From positions 1 through 64,000 of the forward strand of contig JALCCG010000056.1 of assembly GCA_023212695.1 (NCBI GenBank): a DNA stretch of 64,000 nt. The letters run 5' to 3'. The stretch's first letter is position 1; each line of letters begins with the position of its first letter. Source of the DNA: Sporisorium sorghi (taxonomy: Eukaryota; Basidiomycota; Ustilaginomycetes; Ustilaginales; Ustilaginaceae). Below the pieces are notes generated by a model. The model made no database searches. It saw only the letters and a program-made list of their open reading frames with translations, and was not told the origin of the DNA. The translations under genes and the position numbers were made by a program. Shown in pieces: positions 62,342-64,000 of the stretch.

Positions 62342-63252
62342 TCACACTTGCTCGCAGCAGCCGCAGCCTGCGTGAATTTGTGACTGTGGAGAGTGGATCG
62401 AGGCTGCTGCAGCTGTTCGAGCAAGCTGCATACTGTACGCCTGCGATGCGACGTCGCACAAAAAATTGTCGACCATGTCGAGCGATGCTTCTGAAAGACG
62501 TTGTGGGAGCAACCGCCTGCCAGCCAGCACTTGGCACAGCCAAACAGACCGTGTGCTTGACTCGTTCGCAAGCAAGGGACCGAAAATAAAGACTTACCTG
62601 ATGAAGCAGAGGATAGATCGGAAGTGGTGGAGCTGCGGCTGAGACGGCGTGCAAAAGTGGGTCGCTCCATGAGGCTGCCCTGTCGAGATCGGTTGGTGGT
62701 GGTGGTGGTGGTGGTGGTGCGACGAATGGCATCTTCCTCCTGCGCATCCCGAGCTTCCATCTCGAGCACGTCTTGCGAGGCGCAGCGGAAGGGCGCAACG
62801 TTCTCCTTGTTGCTGTCGTCCGGCCGATCGGCTGCCGTAGGAAAAGACGAACAACCTCCCAATCGACGCGAGTTGCCCTGGCTGTCGTTCTCGTCGTCGG
62901 AAGAATCGCCGAACTCGGAGCTGCCCAGGATGGAGCGTCGAGACGAGTTGGACGATCGAGACGAGAAGCGGCTGCTGGTGCCTCGCACGTATCGCGGTCG
63001 AGTTGGGATCGAAGTGGTGGAGGCCGAGCTGGAAGAGCTAGAAGAGGACCCTTTGCCTGAAGATTGGATGTCGAGTTGAGCCAGAGCGCCGGCTACGAGA
63101 GCTCGACCCGTTGCCAGTGTCGAGCTGGAAGCAGCCTTGGCCTGCGATTTGAGCGCCACCACATCCTCGTTCGGGCCATCGATTGGCGCTGTTGCAGGCT
63201 GCCGGTGCGATCCGGATCGCAGACGCGCCGAGAGAGCTCTGGTGAGGGGCAT
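62342..63252 (-). CDS. KEN-box hypothetical protein, two exons
   Basis: Exon 1 is 63252-62598 and exon 2 is best placed at 62490-62342 (intron 107 nt, GTAAGT..TTTCAG), giving 267 residues. The product is mostly disordered and basic (MPLTRALSARLRSGSHRQP; Ser- and Thr-runs), with an acidic patch (EFGDSSDDENDSQG) and an SNKENVAPF motif. KEN is the recognition signal of APC/C-Cdh1 for destruction, so a cell-cycle protein is possible. The predicted end (DMVDNFLCDVASQAYSMQLA) looks helical. I do not recognise a family. Other acceptor sites exist (for example TTTTTCAG further down, ending at 62133), so the C-terminus is uncertain. Confidence 0.6.
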
Positions 63253-64000
63253 GGTATGGATGCTGCTATAGTGTCTGAATCTTCTCGCTGAGAGCGCCTA
63301 TGAGCTCGACTGACAATGACGAGACTGTCTCTTGGTTGATAAAGAGCAACCGAGCGATGCTGGCGAATGCAAGAGGAATCAAGGGATCAGGCTGCGAATG
63401 GGGAAAGAGGAGATGGGAGGATGGCCGAGCGAGTGGGTCAAGCAAGGAGAGGGAGCAAGCTCTATCGACCAAGCAGCCTTGAAGTCTCTGTCTCTCTCTG
63501 GCCTTGGGAAGAATTGCCTATGCTTTCCTGTGTCGCTCCCACGCAAGGGTCCAAGCGCTCTCTCTCTTTCTCTTGCTCTGCCACTTTTTCCCTCTGGAGC
63601 GCTTCCGTGACGAGCTCGAGCAAGGAGGCTTTTCGCGTAAATTGACAACGCCACAAGTAGGCGTGTAAGATGCAAATCGAGCTCACGCGTCAACCGCACG
63701 TAAAAGGTGGTCGTCCAAGCAATTTCTTCTTGATCTTGCTCCTCTACCGACTGCTCTTTGGACAGAGGCGCACCGTTTGCTAACCGAGGCGCACGCACGC
63801 ACATCGTTTGGCTCGATCGGTGTAGAGCACACAGCACGTTAGAAGCTCGGTCAAGTGAGCAAGTCGTCGTTGATTGGATGCTTTCGAGGTGGGTCTTCCA
63901 GTTGCAAATGAGAGGGTAGCATTTTTTTCTTCCTTTTGTCCGACCATGAGCCTAAGCTCGGAAAGCAAACGTTGCTCTTGCTCTTGCTCTTGCTCTTGCT
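63253..64000. other. 5' spacer and end of window
   Basis: Promoter side of the KEN-box gene. A hexamer repeat (TTGCTC)n runs into the end of the window from about 63972. No gene is supported. Confidence 0.5.

Overview
The window is nuclear DNA of a basidiomycete fungus, most likely a smut or smut-related yeast (Ustilaginomycotina, Ustilaginaceae). The clues are long, mostly intronless, GC-rich genes, short 89-107 nt introns where they exist, serine/alanine/glutamine-rich low-complexity inserts, and an all-eukaryotic gene set (Mediator, COP9 signalosome, AP-1, p24, PABP). The organism is inferred from gene style; species cannot be set from sequence reading alone.

Layout. 1-19 kb: CAND1 (+), a PCID2/Csn12-like PCI protein (-), a giant Ser-rich membrane-anchored protein (-) with a probable frameshift near its 3' end, a Mediator Med18-like subunit (+) and MLH3 (-). 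20-31 kb: a four-exon histone H1 gene (-), a repeat-rich spacer with an isolated 5S rRNA gene (-), the AP-1 mu subunit (+), a phenolic acid decarboxylase (-), the Fe-S scaffold ATPase Cfd1 (+) and a small type-I membrane protein (-). 31.3-36 kb is a gene-poor stretch of about 4.7 kb. 36-48 kb: a p24 cargo receptor (+), a CLC chloride/proton transporter (-), cyclophilin PPIL4 (-), an OSBP/Kes1 sterol carrier (-), checkpoint kinase Chk1 (-) and CSN7 (+). 48-64 kb: a Pns1/CTL transporter (-), mitochondrial GrpE Mge1 (+), an assembly gap with duplicated flanks, poly(A)-binding protein Pab1 (+), the ribosome-assembly factor Pno1/Dim2 (+), the replication licensing ATPase Cdc6 (-) and a KEN-box hypothetical protein (-).

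Most of the genes are housekeeping and form no operon-like unit. Two loose themes appear. Cullin neddylation control is represented by CAND1 and CSN7. Cell-cycle and genome maintenance is represented by MLH3, CHK1, CDC6 and the KEN-box protein. Neighbours are often convergent with 3' gaps of 140-220 bp, or divergent over shared promoters. No mobile element, CRISPR array, tRNA or obvious new multi-gene system was found. The points most worth checking are the frameshift that splits the giant gene, the eroded ATPase site of MLH3, the duplicated flanks of the N gap, the phenolic acid decarboxylase with an intact active site, and the lone 5S gene.
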